NCBI RefSeq assembly: GCF_900111605.1
Contig: NZ_FOIA01000002.1
Span: 124,001 to 188,000 of the forward strand
Reading direction: 5' to 3'
Origin: Nitrosomonas marina
GTDB lineage: Bacteria; Pseudomonadota; Gammaproteobacteria; Burkholderiales; Nitrosomonadaceae
Length of the DNA: 64,000 bases
Shown piece after piece: positions 1-10,452 of the stretch. Numbering within the stretch: the first letter of the stretch is position 1; the number at the start of each line of letters is the position of its first letter. A program made the position numbers and the translations under genes. Below the pieces are notes generated by a model. That model saw only the letters and a list, made by a program, of their open reading frames with translations, did no database searches and was not told the origin of the DNA.

Positions 1-116
1 GCCTGAACATGACATTCTGGACATTGCCGGTCACATAAAAGCTGATCTTTTTCACCGATAATTCACAGTTAAATATTGAACAAATTTATGCCTATCAAAG
101 TTCCGCCCATTGGCAG

Positions 117-845
117 TCATTCAGACAGAAATGTGATTTTCTTGATAAACGCTTCCGATACACCTTGTGTTTTACTGGTATTCTTCTGAAAAGCGAACGC
201 GGTAATCGGGGGTGTTTTCGCCTGATTAAAAACCGTTTTAAATCGCTCGTCTACTTCAAAATCCGTGGTAATGGTTTTACCCGACTGATCACCCGAAGCC
301 ACGCAAAAATAGCGGCCGCCTTCGCGCCAGAGTTTGCCGAGATACATTTTGCCCTGCTCTTCTTCCTTGCCGATAAACGGACTTAGAAAGTAAGGCGCGG
401 ATTTGATACCCAACGGCAACCCACTTGACAGTTTTTCCGTACCAAACGACAGCATGACCGCAATCGGCACGCTGTTGACACCATTATTCCAGTCCGCACC
501 CTCGGGATATTGATTGACACCCCACACAATTTCCACACGCTTGACGTTGTGAATAAAATCCTGCTCTGCTAATCTCAGACCAAATAAACCCGCCGTCTCC
601 ATTTGTGTACTGATGACCAGAGCATCGTTTTCAAATCGCGGGGCCAGCGCTTCGGCGTCCAGTTCGAATTCGAACCCCTGCTGTTCAAGCCAGGCCAGTG
701 CGCTGCCTTCGTCCTTTCCGGTAAAGTCAATTTCGTGAATCACTCGCTCTGCAGCAAGTGCAGTTGTTGTATAAACGAAAAACACCAGACAGGCTATCAC
801 TGCAGCCCATCCATGTTTTATGGTATGAAGTGATGTATCTCGCAT
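117..845 (-). CDS. secreted protein of unknown function
   Basis: This encodes about 242 residues. The ATG at 845 is preferred over an upstream one at 881 because a GAGG motif lies about eight bases before it, and because the protein then begins with a short charged stretch followed by a hydrophobic signal segment (AAVIACLVFFVYTTTALA) with an Ala-x-Ala-type cleavage site. The mature part is soluble, without membrane segments. It contains a VWGVNQYPEG segment and alternating strand-like stretches that loosely recall periplasmic DUF3047-type proteins, but this likeness is weak. I do not recognise the family and assign no function. It lies downstream of dgt on the same strand, separated by about 150 bases, so co-transcription is possible but not shown. 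Confidence 0.7.
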   Translation of the reverse strand: MRDTSLHTIKHGWAAVIACLVFFVYTTTALAAERVIHEIDFTGKDEGSALAWLEQQGFEFELDAEALAPRFENDALVISTQMETAGLFGLRLAEQDFIHNVKRVEIVWGVNQYPEGADWNNGVNSVPIAVMLSFGTEKLSSGLPLGIKSAPYFLSPFIGKEEEQGKMYLGKLWREGGRYFCVASGDQSGKTITTDFEVDERFKTVFNQAKTPPITAFAFQKNTSKTQGVSEAFIKKITFLSE

Positions 846-993
846 TGTGTTTCCCTCAAAAACGGCTAAACTGGAAGTCACATGTCATAAAAACAACATT
901 GTCTTTTTCAGATTAGGAACATATTTTAGCGAATAGGTTGCAGATTCTCTACCAGATTTGAAAGTACAGGATTTCAGATCCCAATATCTGCAG

Positions 994-2115
994 TTAATCC
1001 TGTGTGATTGCGAACAGCCGCTGATATTCGCGAATGGCGTAACGGTCGGTCATGCCTGCGATATAATCAGCGATGGCCTGATGGCCTTCCCGCTCGAATT
1101 TGTGTTGATATTTGACGGGAAGCAGGCGCACATTGGAATTGAAGGCTTCAAACAGCCGCCTGATCGTATGCGACGCCTTATTGCTCATACGCGTCACACG
1201 ATAATGCAGGTACAAATTGTCATACAGGAATTTTTTCAGCTGTTGCTGTTCCTTTTTGACGGGCTCACTGAAACCGATCAGCGGCGGCGCCAGGTATACA
1301 TCATCCAGACAATGCAATTGCGTCTTGGCTATATTCTGTCTGCTTTGTGTCGTCAAATCGATGGCCAGGGTGTTGATCATGCTGCGCACGGTTTCATAAA
1401 CCAATCGCCGTTCTGTCAGTCCGGGATGCGTTTTCCTGACTTCATTCAGATGCCGGGAGAAGATACTGACCTCCAGCAACTGCTCAAGTGAAATCAGTCC
1501 TGAACGCAGCCCGTCATCAACATCATGATTATTATAAGCGATTTCATCGGCAAAATTGGCCAGCTGCGCTTCAAGCGACGGCCTTGTACTCTGAATAAAA
1601 CGCTCTCCCACAGCACCCAGCTTGCGGGCATTATTTTTTGACGCACGTTTCAGGATGCCCGCACGGGTCTCAAAACACAGATTTAACCCGTCAAACGCGG
1701 CATAACGCTCTTCCAGAATATCAACCACCCGCAATGACTGCAGATTATGTTCAAAACCGCCATATTCCTTCATACACGCGTTCAATGCGTCCTGCCCGGC
1801 GTGACCGAACGGAGTATGCCCCAGATCATGTGCAAGCGTGATCGCTTCCACCAGATCCTCGTTCAGATACAGATTGCGTGCGATCGAACGACCAATTTGC
1901 GCCACTTCAAGACTGTGCGTCAAGCGCGTGCGAAACAGGTCGCCTTCATGGTTGACGAATACCTGGGTTTTATATTCAAGCCGCCGAAAAGCTTTTGAAT
2001 GAATTATACGGTCACGGTCGCGCTGGAACTCACCGCGACCCGCAGGTGGTGGTTCGCTAAACGTTCTACCGCGGGAGTTTTTTTCGGATACAGCATACGG
2101 TGCAAGTTCATTCAT
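994..2115 (-). CDS. dgt: deoxyguanosinetriphosphate triphosphohydrolase-like protein (HD domain)
   Basis: This is a 373-residue cytosolic HD-domain phosphohydrolase of the dGTPase-like family, which removes triphosphate from deoxynucleoside triphosphates and so shapes dNTP pools. The metal-binding signature is visible in order: His in [10 protein letters not shown], the His-Asp pair in [14 protein letters not shown], and the later Asp in [15 protein letters not shown]. The N-terminal [26 protein letters not shown] segment region is also typical. The length fits the shorter bacterial dGTPase-like proteins rather than the longer E. coli Dgt. Its start codon lies eight bases inside the end of the upstream aroKB gene, so the two are probably translated from one message. 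Adjacency of aroB and a dgt-like gene is common in betaproteobacteria. Confidence 0.92.
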   Translation of the reverse strand: MNELAPYAVSEKNSRGRTFSEPPPAGRGEFQRDRDRIIHSKAFRRLEYKTQVFVNHEGDLFRTRLTHSLEVAQIGRSIARNLYLNEDLVEAITLAHDLGHTPFGHAGQDALNACMKEYGGFEHNLQSLRVVDILEERYAAFDGLNLCFETRAGILKRASKNNARKLGAVGERFIQSTRPSLEAQLANFADEIAYNNHDVDDGLRSGLISLEQLLEVSIFSRHLNEVRKTHPGLTERRLVYETVRSMINTLAIDLTTQSRQNIAKTQLHCLDDVYLAPPLIGFSEPVKKEQQQLKKFLYDNLYLHYRVTRMSNKASHTIRRLFEAFNSNVRLLPVKYQHKFEREGHQAIADYIAGMTDRYAIREYQRLFAITQD

Positions 2116-3808
2116 GCGTCATACAGGTATTCAGTGTATCAATAATCAGCTCGGGTGGAATATCCGCACGCATTACGGCTTCGCCGATACGGTTGAGCAG
2201 AATAAAGCGGGTTTTTCCGGCGGATACCTTTTTATCCAGCGCCATCAGCTCAAGATATCTTTCCGGTTTGAGTCTTGGAGCTTTAACCGGCAGACCGGCC
2301 TGCTGAAAAATAGCATGTATACGAGCGACATCAGCTTCGTTGATTAATTTCATGCGCCGTGACAAATCTGCAGCCAGCACGGTTCCGGCTGCAACGGCTT
2401 CGCCATGCAGCCAGACACCATAACCCATACCATTTTCGATCGCATGACCGAAAGTGTGGCCGAGATTCAGCAGGGCGCGTACTCCACTTTCCTTTTCGTC
2501 TGCTGCGACAATTTCAGCTTTGTTTTCGCAACTGCGTTGAATTGCCTCATTCAATATCGCCGGATCGCGTGAAAGCAACCTTTGCATGTTTTTTTCAAGC
2601 CATTCAAAAAATGCCGGATCGCGAATCAAACCATATTTTATGATCTCCGCAATGCCTGCCCGCAATTCCCTGTCCGGCAGCGTATCCAGCGTCGCACTGT
2701 CGGCAAGCACCATGCGCGGCTGATAAAATGCGCCGATCATGTTTTTCCCCAGCGCGTGATTGATTCCGGTTTTACCGCCGACAGAGGAGTCGACCTGCGC
2801 CAGCAATGTGGTCGGTATCTGAATAAACGGCACGCCGCGCAGGTAGGTGGCTGCGGCGAATCCGGTCAGGTCGCCAATCACTCCCCCGCCCAGTGCCAGG
2901 ATAGTTGTAGTACGTTCACAATGATTCTTTAACAGGGCATCAAAGATTTGATTCAACGTATCCCAGTTCTTGTAGGCCTCGCCATCGGGCAATATGATGG
3001 GGATCGACTGAACACCTTTTTGTTCCAGTGCAGCAGAGAGTCTATCCAGATACAAGGGCGCTACTGTGGTATTGCTGACAATGGCCACGCGCTGCTGCTT
3101 GAGACAGGACACGACAAGTTCTGCCTGGCCCAGAATACCGTTACCGATATGGATTGGATAATTCCGTGTCTCGGAGGATGAGGAAAATTCGACCGTTATG
3201 GTTCGCATAGATTGATCTGTATATGAAATGGGTTGAGTTAATTGGAAAGCTGCCAGTCGCTTGACCAGTTCCTTGACCAGAAAACGGATATTTTGCCTGG
3301 CTGTGTCTATGATAATATGGGCCGTTTGCTGATAGAACCTGTCCCGCTGCTGATACAGTTGAGTCAGTTTATCGCGCAGATTGCTTGTCTGCAGCAATGG
3401 CCGGTTTTTATCGTGTCGCGTCCGGCGATATAAATCATTAATCGATGCTCTTAAATACACCACGATTCCGCTTTGTCTCAATACATCCCTGTTTTCCTGA
3501 CTAAGTACAGCACCACCGCCGGTCGCCAAAACAATGTTGTTTCTGCAGACTAGTTTTTTCAACGCCTGTGATTCCCGCCTGCGAAAGCCCTCTTCTCCTT
3601 CGATTTCGAATATAACCGGAATCTTTACACCGGTGCATTTTTGAATTTCATGATCGCAATCGAAAAACTGCTTGCCTGTATAGCTGGCCAGCGCTTTTCC
3701 TATGGTCGTTTTCCCGGCCCCCATCATGCCAATCAAAATGATATTACGGTTGTTTAGAGACTGTACGAGCTTTCTGTCCGAAACAGTAGCTTTATTACGT
3801 GTATTCAT
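2108..3808 (-). CDS. aroKB: bifunctional shikimate kinase / 3-dehydroquinate synthase (fused AroK-AroB)
   Basis: One uninterrupted 566-codon frame carries two shikimate-pathway enzymes. Residues 1 to about 185 are shikimate kinase, with Walker [10 protein letters not shown] near residue 27, the FDCDHEI shikimate-binding region and an ATGGGAV motif. Residues about 201 to 566 are 3-dehydroquinate synthase, with the NAD-binding DGEAYKN and [13 protein letters not shown] motifs and metal ligands in HTFGHAIE and HGEAVA. The usual order is two adjacent genes; here no stop separates them. Met201 at position 3208 matches the normal AroB start, so internal initiation could also yield free AroB. Fused AroKB proteins are known in other lineages, for example Thermotoga. 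The fusion could be genuine or could reflect a sequencing error at the junction near 3210-3260. Confidence 0.9.
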   Translation of the reverse strand: MNTRNKATVSDRKLVQSLNNRNIILIGMMGAGKTTIGKALASYTGKQFFDCDHEIQKCTGVKIPVIFEIEGEEGFRRRESQALKKLVCRNNIVLATGGGAVLSQENRDVLRQSGIVVYLRASINDLYRRTRHDKNRPLLQTSNLRDKLTQLYQQRDRFYQQTAHIIIDTARQNIRFLVKELVKRLAAFQLTQPISYTDQSMRTITVEFSSSSETRNYPIHIGNGILGQAELVVSCLKQQRVAIVSNTTVAPLYLDRLSAALEQKGVQSIPIILPDGEAYKNWDTLNQIFDALLKNHCERTTTILALGGGVIGDLTGFAAATYLRGVPFIQIPTTLLAQVDSSVGGKTGINHALGKNMIGAFYQPRMVLADSATLDTLPDRELRAGIAEIIKYGLIRDPAFFEWLEKNMQRLLSRDPAILNEAIQRSCENKAEIVAADEKESGVRALLNLGHTFGHAIENGMGYGVWLHGEAVAAGTVLAADLSRRMKLINEADVARIHAIFQQAGLPVKAPRLKPERYLELMALDKKVSAGKTRFILLNRIGEAVMRADIPPELIIDTLNTCMTHE

Positions 3809-3887
3809 AGTCGGATTATATCAAGCCTGCCACGGAAAACTGTCGGTAACTCAGACATTGTAGTTAAACCATGAATCCAACTTCAGT

Positions 3888-6800
3888 CTATTCAGCTTTG
3901 CCGTTTCCAGTTGATGTCCGTAGGGTGTTATAGTGCAAACCATCTGCATTATCCGATTCAAACTTTTTCCAGCGCATGCTTGATCGAGGCGGTTCATGTT
4001 TTGAAACAAACCACGAAAAAAACAATGGTACAAACACAGTAGCAACAAACGCTGCCAGAATCATACCTCCAAAAACGCCTGTTCCCATGGATTGCCGTGC
4101 GGCCGAACCCGCGCCGGTCGCAATGACCAATGGCACCACACCCAGAATAAACGCCATTGAAGTCATCACAATGGGACGAAAACGCAGATGAGCGGACTCT
4201 ATCGCCGCACGCTTGGCATCCATGCCCGTTTTCATTTTCTGGTTGGCGAATTCAACTAATAATATCGCATTTTTCGCCGCCAATCCGATCAACGTTACCA
4301 TGCCAATCTGAAAATAAATATCGTTCGGCATATCCCGCAACAGTACGGCTATCAACGCACCAGCCATGGCAAAGGGCACCGCCATGATCACTGCCAGCGG
4401 CAGCGCCCAGGTTTCAAACTGGGCCGCCAGAATCAAAAACACCATGATAATCGCCAGGCTGAACGCAAATACTGCCGCCGCTCCCGTTCTTTTTTCCTGA
4501 AAATCCTTACCGGTCCATGCAATCTGATAGCCGTCAGGCAAAACCCGTTCTGCCACCTGTTCAATTAATGCAATTGTATCCCCCGAACTTGAGCCCGGCA
4601 CACCGCTGCCTATAACCTTGGCTGACAGCAAACCGTTAAAACGCTCCAGTTGTTCGGCACCAACGATATGTTTGACCTGCACCAGTGCAGACAGCGGTAT
4701 CATAAGACCCGAGTTTGAACGCACATACACCTTGCCGATATCTTCGGGTTTCATGCGATAGGCAGCTTCGGCCTGTAACTGCACACGATAGGTTCGGCCG
4801 GCACGATTAAAATCGTTCACATAAAGCGACCCCATCGTGCTTTGCAGCGTCTCGTAAATGTGTGCTATGGGCACACCCTGTGAAACCGCCTTGGCTTCGT
4901 CGACCGACACAAAAAACTGCGGTACCCTGGATCGATAGAAGGTATTGGCAGTTGCCAGTTTGGGTTCCTGTTTCAAAGCCTGCATAAAGTCATCCACAAC
5001 CCTGGCAAGTTGCTGCGGATCAGTGTTTGTTCGGCTTTGCACATAAAGTTCAAAGCCCCCAGTGCTACCCAGTCCACGGATTGCAGGCGGATTGAATGCC
5101 ACGGCCAGGCCGTCGGTTTGCTGCGCGCCCACGGCAAATAACTGATTTACCAGATCATCGGCAGTCGTTTCCCGGTCCGACCAGTCTGTCAATCGTGTAA
5201 AAACCGTCGCCACATTGGTCTTGTTGCCACCACCGATAAAATCCAGACCGTTTACAGCGAATTGAAAAGCAACATCCGGGTTTTTCGCAATTTCGGTACG
5301 AATCGCATCACTGGTCGCAATCGTACGCGACAGCGACGCACTGTCAGGAAGAATAACCGCAGTAATCACATAACCCTGGTCCTCCGATGGAACAAGGCTG
5401 CCCGGTATGATCTTCAACAGCAAACTCACGCCACCGATGAACGCGGCAAATATCAATACGCTGACCAGAACATGTCGTATTGCGGCATCGACCATGCTGA
5501 CGTAAAAATTGCGCAGCCGGTTGAACGCACGGTTGAACCAATCAAAAAATACCGCACGCCGTTGGGTGGCATGTAGCAGCATGGCACACAAGGTTGGCGT
5601 CAGTGTCAACGCTACAACTCCGGAAATCACACCCGCCACCGCAACCGTTACGGCAAACTGACGGTATAACTCGCCAGCCATACCACCCAGAAACGCGACC
5701 GGAACAAAAACCGCCACCAGAACCAGCGTCATTGCAACCACGGCGCTGGACACCTGCTGCATGGCCTTAATGGCAGCATTTATCGGCGCGAGTTTTTCCT
5801 CGGAAATCAGCCGCTCAATATTTTCCAGGACCACGATCGCATCATCAACGACAATTCCGATAGACAGCACCATGGCAAACAGCGTCATGGTATTAATTGA
5901 ATAACCCAGCAGCCATAATCCGGCAAACGTCCCGATAAGTGAAATCGGTACGGCTATGATCGGAATGATCGTCGCACGCCAGCTTTGCAAAAAGATATAG
6001 ACAACAAGCACAACCAGCAACATCGCTTCCAGCAGTGTCTTGACAACTTCCCATATCGACGCCTTGACGAATTCGCTGGTGTCATACGGCAAAACATATT
6101 GCATGCCTTCCGGGAACGTCGGCTGTAGCGCTGCCATTTTGGCCTTGATCGCGGCAGCCGTATCCAGCGCATTTGCGCCGGTTTGTAAAAAAATACCGAT
6201 ACCGACGCCCGGTTCGCCATTCAGCAGATTTTGAATATTGTATTCCTGCGCACCCAACTCGATACGTGCGACATCCTTAAGGTATAAAATACCACGCTGC
6301 CCGTCGGCACGCAGAATAATATTGCCAAAATCCTCCGTTTCTAGGAGTCTGCCTTTAGCAGTCACAGTATAAACCAGCTGCTGATCAGCAAGAGCCGGCT
6401 CCTGACCGATTTTACCTGCTGCATATTGCGCGTTTTGAGTGCGAATCGCCGCGGCAATATCGCTGGTGGTAATCCCCAGTTGCGCCATTTTGTCCGGCTG
6501 CAACCAGATGCGCATAGAATAGTCCTGCGATCCAAAAATTCGCGCTTCGCCGACACCAGCTGTACGTTTGAGTTCATCAAGAAAATGATTGGTGATATAG
6601 TTGCTCAAAAACAGCGGTGTGTGGGCTTCGTCAGTCGAGGTAACTGCAAATACAAGCAGCAAATCATTGGCACGTTTCTGAATGGTGATGCCTGAACGCC
6701 TGACTTCATCAGGCAGACGTGGCAGCGCGATATTGACCCGGTTGCTGATATTGAAAGTCGCAAGATCGATATCTGTCCCGATCTCGAACGTTACGGTGAT

Positions 6801-7067
6801 GGTCAATTGACCACTCGAATCAGCACTCGAATTAAAATACAGCAAGTCATCGACACCGCTTAACTGTTCCTCTATCGGTGCGGCAACTGTTTTTATCAGC
6901 GTCTCGGCGCTGGCACCGGGAAATCTCGCAGTTACCTGAACAACAGGCGGTGTAATTTGTGGATATTGTGCGATGGGTAATTGAAATGCCGCTGCGATAC
7001 CGGCAAGTACGATAATTATCGACAGCACGGACGCAAAAATGGGACGTGTTATAAAAAACTTGGTCAT
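3888..7067 (-). CDS. RND multidrug efflux permease, HAE1 (AcrB/MexB-like)
   Basis: This 1059-residue inner-membrane transporter has the full length of hydrophobic/amphiphilic efflux RND pumps. It begins with the typical cytoplasmic MTKFFITRPIFA sequence and first membrane helix, and has two large periplasmic loops and two groups of membrane helices. The proton-relay pair Asp408-Asp409 in IGIVVDDAIVVLE corresponds to AcrB Asp407/Asp408. Such pumps use the proton gradient to export drugs, detergents or other lipophilic compounds through a periplasmic adaptor and an outer-membrane channel. The adaptor gene lies 42 bases upstream on the same strand. No TolC/OprM-type channel gene and no local repressor gene is present, so the channel is probably supplied from elsewhere. 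The substrate cannot be told from sequence. Confidence 0.95.
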   Translation of the reverse strand: MTKFFITRPIFASVLSIIIVLAGIAAAFQLPIAQYPQITPPVVQVTARFPGASAETLIKTVAAPIEEQLSGVDDLLYFNSSADSSGQLTITVTFEIGTDIDLATFNISNRVNIALPRLPDEVRRSGITIQKRANDLLLVFAVTSTDEAHTPLFLSNYITNHFLDELKRTAGVGEARIFGSQDYSMRIWLQPDKMAQLGITTSDIAAAIRTQNAQYAAGKIGQEPALADQQLVYTVTAKGRLLETEDFGNIILRADGQRGILYLKDVARIELGAQEYNIQNLLNGEPGVGIGIFLQTGANALDTAAAIKAKMAALQPTFPEGMQYVLPYDTSEFVKASIWEVVKTLLEAMLLVVLVVYIFLQSWRATIIPIIAVPISLIGTFAGLWLLGYSINTMTLFAMVLSIGIVVDDAIVVLENIERLISEEKLAPINAAIKAMQQVSSAVVAMTLVLVAVFVPVAFLGGMAGELYRQFAVTVAVAGVISGVVALTLTPTLCAMLLHATQRRAVFFDWFNRAFNRLRNFYVSMVDAAIRHVLVSVLIFAAFIGGVSLLLKIIPGSLVPSEDQGYVITAVILPDSASLSRTIATSDAIRTEIAKNPDVAFQFAVNGLDFIGGGNKTNVATVFTRLTDWSDRETTADDLVNQLFAVGAQQTDGLAVAFNPPAIRGLGSTGGFELYVQSRTNTDPQQLARVVDDFMQALKQEPKLATANTFYRSRVPQFFVSVDEAKAVSQGVPIAHIYETLQSTMGSLYVNDFNRAGRTYRVQLQAEAAYRMKPEDIGKVYVRSNSGLMIPLSALVQVKHIVGAEQLERFNGLLSAKVIGSGVPGSSSGDTIALIEQVAERVLPDGYQIAWTGKDFQEKRTGAAAVFAFSLAIIMVFLILAAQFETWALPLAVIMAVPFAMAGALIAVLLRDMPNDIYFQIGMVTLIGLAAKNAILLVEFANQKMKTGMDAKRAAIESAHLRFRPIVMTSMAFILGVVPLVIATGAGSAARQSMGTGVFGGMILAAFVATVFVPLFFSWFVSKHEPPRSSMRWKKFESDNADGLHYNTLRTSTGNGKAE

Positions 7068-7109
7068 TATTCTTAGGATCGTTTATGCGTGCATACCAGG
7101 TGGCTGCTT

Positions 7110-8243
7110 TCAATAGTGTCCGGAAGACAACACAGCTGAGGCGTCGAGCCGCTCCGGGCTGACGACCATCCCCGGACTCAGCCGTATTAGATTGTTGATG
7201 ACAACCTGATCACCCGGGTGCAAACCATCCAAAATGATCCAGTCCTTGCCAATCCACTCGCCAATGGTTATCTGTCGCGCAGCAACGACATTGTCATTCT
7301 CGATCACGTAAACGTATCGCCCCAGATCGGACGTCATAACCGCCACTTGAGGCAACAGAAACACATCGTCTGTTCTTCCAGAAATGACGCGAACACGCAC
7401 AAACTGGCCAGGCAATAGCCGACGGTCCGGGTTTTCAAATGTTGCTCTGAGCTGCTGCGTCCCAATCAACGGATCGATTTCGCTCGCGGCAAAATTGATG
7501 GTGCCGCTAATGGGATACTCGGTACCATCAGGCAAAATTAAAATAACTTCCTCAACATTATCTTCACTGAGCCGGCCGTTAAAGCGGGCAAGTTCATTAT
7601 CGGAAAAGCTGAATCGCACCCAGATTGGTGATATCTGCGTCATCGTTGTCAGTACGCTGCTGTTTGCAGCCACCAGCGCCCCCTCGGAAATCAGTGAGCG
7701 CCCGGTAATACCATCAATGGGCGCTTTGACCGTAGTGTATGACAAATCCAGTTCAGCCTGCTGCACACGCGCTTTCAACGCGTGCAATGCCGCCTCGGTA
7801 ATCATCAGGTCGGCTACTGCATTATCGTATGACCGCTGGCTGACAAAATTTTCGGCAACCAGTTTTTCCTGCCGCTCTTTTTCGGTTTTGGCTTTCATGG
7901 CTCGAATGCTCTGTTCAAGAAATTCCGCCTGCACCTCGGCCAGGTTTTTTTGGAACGGATCCGGATCAATCAAGTACAACGGTTCATTGGCCCGAACGGC
8001 CATTCCTTCATGATAGTGACGTTTAAGTACAATACCGCCGACTCTGGGGCGAATTTCAATCTCTTTGGCACCTTCCGTCTGAGCGATTGTCTCTGCACTC
8101 AAACGCATATTGACCGGCTCTACTTGCAGTACACCAACTACCAGAGGTTCAACGGATGATTCAGTGTCAACGGTATCATTGCTGCAGGCGGAAAGTAACA
8201 GCAATGCAGCAACCACCGCTAAAGAAACAAAAATTATTCTCAT
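7110..8243 (-). CDS. RND efflux periplasmic adaptor, lipoprotein (AcrA-like)
   Basis: This is a membrane-fusion protein that bridges the RND permease to an outer-membrane channel. The ATG at 8243 gives a lipoprotein signal ending in LLLLSAC, with the lipidated Cys at about residue 20. An in-frame TTG at 8264 would add seven residues. No strong ribosome-binding site decides between them. Family features are the IEIRPRVGGIVLKRHY lipoyl-half motif, an alpha-hairpin region of about residues 90-160, the second lipoyl half (TTVKAPIDGITGRS) and a beta-barrel domain containing LLPGQFVRVRV. It is the first gene of the pump operon, 42 bases before the permease, and is divergent from the multicopper oxidase. 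Confidence 0.93.
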   Translation of the reverse strand: MRIIFVSLAVVAALLLLSACSNDTVDTESSVEPLVVGVLQVEPVNMRLSAETIAQTEGAKEIEIRPRVGGIVLKRHYHEGMAVRANEPLYLIDPDPFQKNLAEVQAEFLEQSIRAMKAKTEKERQEKLVAENFVSQRSYDNAVADLMITEAALHALKARVQQAELDLSYTTVKAPIDGITGRSLISEGALVAANSSVLTTMTQISPIWVRFSFSDNELARFNGRLSEDNVEEVILILPDGTEYPISGTINFAASEIDPLIGTQQLRATFENPDRRLLPGQFVRVRVISGRTDDVFLLPQVAVMTSDLGRYVYVIENDNVVAARQITIGEWIGKDWIILDGLHPGDQVVINNLIRLSPGMVVSPERLDASAVLSSGHY

Positions 8244-8727
8244 TATCAAAATTTTATTGTTCAATTCTTATTTGATCAATACATCTAAAAAACAGAATTT
8301 GAGCCGGCATGCCGAATCAGCGACAAGAATACATCAGTGGCAAATGGCATTCCAAGAAAAGCTTACATGGCCGAATGGGTTCTGTATAATAAAAAAATTT
8401 GCATTGGGTAGGGGTATTGCTCTTGCATGCACGGATGCACACAATATCAAATTTCTGCAGCAAACAGAATGATACAAATATTAAACATAATTCATACATA
8501 GAAAGTAAAATCTTAAAAACCTTTTAGCAAATAAGGTATCTAAAAAAATTAAAAGGAAATCTGGGGAATTTTAATCAATCGGTGGATCCTGGTAAAACAA
8601 CAGATCGTTACTAATATCAATAAAGATTGTGTCGCGTTCGGTTCGGGATAACGCAGATTGAGAGTTTATATAAAAAAACGTAATAGTTTTTAGATAAAAT
8701 TAATTCAAAGAAAAGGTGCTTAAAAAA
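8244..8727. other. divergent intergenic region, RND adaptor / multicopper oxidase
   Basis: About 480 bases separate two divergent operons. The region is AT-rich. I see no small gene, tRNA or classical MerR/CueR-type spaced palindrome. It contains a good sigma70-like promoter on the plus strand (see the entry at 8362), which would leave a leader of roughly 330 bases before the multicopper oxidase. Confidence 0.5.
8362..8390 (+). promoter_or_regulatory. sigma70-type promoter candidate for the multicopper oxidase operon
   Basis: CTTACA at 8362-8367 and a perfect TATAAT at 8385-8390 are separated by 17 bases, and a TG precedes the -10 element. Transcription would start near 8397 and run toward the oxidase start at 8728. 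The prediction rests on consensus matching only. Confidence 0.45.
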
Positions 8728-10452
8728 ATGCCAATCCGTAATTTGATGGCCGTTCTGGCAGCCTGCTGCATCGTTTTACCGGTGAATGTGCTGGCCTCGC
8801 TGAAGTTGCCTGAAACTATAAAAGTCAATCCTGCAGCATTGGATGCAGAACCCATATGCGACCCGAAAATTTCACCTTCCTGGCGCAAGGCACAGGTCAT
8901 AGAAGGCGTTAAAATAGAGGCCTCTGAAATCTGCAGTCCGGACAATCCACATCTGATTGCGGCGGTTGTTAAAGGAACCAACAATATTTCCATGGCCACA
9001 TTAATGGAAACCGACCTGTCACCCGACACGATCATTAAAACCGATGACATCGATGGCGACGGAGACCCGGACCGTATTGTTATCAAGCTCGAAGTAATTG
9101 AGTTAAACGGACGCACACCCGATTTTGAAGGTGTCATTCCGACATTTGATATTGCACCGGGTATTCAACCCGGCGCCTGGGTGTTCGCTCCCAAGACGAG
9201 CGGCATGTCGACGGAAAATTTTGAAAGCATCAGAGCCAATTCGTTGCTGCGGCTGCCTTCACCCGTGATACGTGTCGAAGTTGGCGACATTGTTCAAATT
9301 GTGCTGGAGAATACGCATTATTTCCCTCATACCATCCATCTGCACGGCGTGGACCATCCGTTTTCCCACCATGAATACGGCAGCGGGAAACACGGCAATG
9401 ACGGTGTAACGCAAACCAGCGAAATCAATCTGATGCCCGGCGAAAGACGTGTCTATGAATTTCAGCCGCGCCAGGCCGGCACAATGTTCTACCATTGTCA
9501 TGTTCAAACCCACACGCACTTGGCCATGGGACTGGCCGGTATGATTATCGTAGAGGAAAACCGACCGAATAACTGGCTGCAAACGCTGAATGTCGGCGGA
9601 GGCCATGTAAGACATCCATCCGTTGCCGTGAAAGAGCAATACGATATGGAATACGACTTGCATTACCACGCCATGGATAAGGAGTTGACCAGCATTATTC
9701 AAAAATACAACGATCCCCGGCTGATAGCGCGCGAAATGAACAGACGCTATGATCTGACCGATTCTACCGAGGATTATTACACACTGAACGGGCTGTCTTT
9801 TCCGTATACCCTGCGAGAATCCATGATCATCGTCGAACCCGATCAGAAAATCAAGCTGCGCATGCTAAACAGCGGCGGCGAGTTCATGGCGGTACATACG
9901 CACGGCCATAAAGCAACCATCACTCATTATGACGGTGTCGAACAGAACCCGGCAGCCCAGATAACACGCGATGTTTTTGACATGGCACCTGCCCAGCGCC
10001 TTGATCTGCTACTGAACACAGCGAACGACGGACTGCACAGTTATGGTGCCGGTGCATGGCTTTTTCACGACCATCGTGAAAAAGGCATTACAACCGACGG
10101 CATGAGCGAAGGCGGCAGCATGAGTATGATTGCTTACAAGTCCTATCTTGACGACATCGGATTGCCGAAAGTCGCACACGGGATCGATTTATCAGTTTAC
10201 TTTACCAAGGAATATTACGAGAGGAGACTTCCTATCTGGCAGGATTTAGATGAAGCGGGTAGCCTGGGCGCACCCGGTGTACGTTCAGGTATGGATGCCG
10301 AAACACAGGAGACCGTCACAAACCTGATAATTGGATTCATTATTGGTCTGTTGATTTATATAGTCTTTGCCAGAAAGCAGCACATCAAGGGAGCCGCAGC
10401 GGTTATTGTATCGAAGCTAAAAGGCTCTAAAGGGAGTAAAACCAATGAATAA
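8728..10452 (+). CDS. membrane-anchored multicopper oxidase
   Basis: This is a 574-residue exported copper oxidase. The ATG at 8728 is chosen over a GTG at 8716 because AAAAGG precedes it and a clean signal peptide (LMAVLAACCIVLPVNVLA) follows. Copper motifs, numbered from that ATG, are HLHG near 204-207; HCH at about 256-258 followed by His and Met-Gly, which supplies the type 1 and type 3 ligands; HTHGH near 390-394; and HDH near 447-449. The second domain has Asp where a type 1 Cys would sit, so the single blue copper is in domain 1 with a trinuclear centre shared between domains. Before the copper domains is a DIDGDGDPD calcium-type loop. A membrane helix near 530-548 anchors the C-terminus. 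It overlaps the next gene by eight bases. The substrate is unknown; a role in copper or nitrogen-oxide handling is inference. Confidence 0.88.
   Translation: MPIRNLMAVLAACCIVLPVNVLASLKLPETIKVNPAALDAEPICDPKISPSWRKAQVIEGVKIEASEICSPDNPHLIAAVVKGTNNISMATLMETDLSPDTIIKTDDIDGDGDPDRIVIKLEVIELNGRTPDFEGVIPTFDIAPGIQPGAWVFAPKTSGMSTENFESIRANSLLRLPSPVIRVEVGDIVQIVLENTHYFPHTIHLHGVDHPFSHHEYGSGKHGNDGVTQTSEINLMPGERRVYEFQPRQAGTMFYHCHVQTHTHLAMGLAGMIIVEENRPNNWLQTLNVGGGHVRHPSVAVKEQYDMEYDLHYHAMDKELTSIIQKYNDPRLIAREMNRRYDLTDSTEDYYTLNGLSFPYTLRESMIIVEPDQKIKLRMLNSGGEFMAVHTHGHKATITHYDGVEQNPAAQITRDVFDMAPAQRLDLLLNTANDGLHSYGAGAWLFHDHREKGITTDGMSEGGSMSMIAYKSYLDDIGLPKVAHGIDLSVYFTKEYYERRLPIWQDLDEAGSLGAPGVRSGMDAETQETVTNLIIGFIIGLLIYIVFARKQHIKGAAAVIVSKLKGSKGSKTNE

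Noticed and set aside
8728-10452. Reading the multicopper oxidase as copper nitrite reductase NirK
   Set aside because: The protein carries HLHG, HCH, HTHGH and HDH motifs for a trinuclear copper centre, which NirK lacks, and it is longer.
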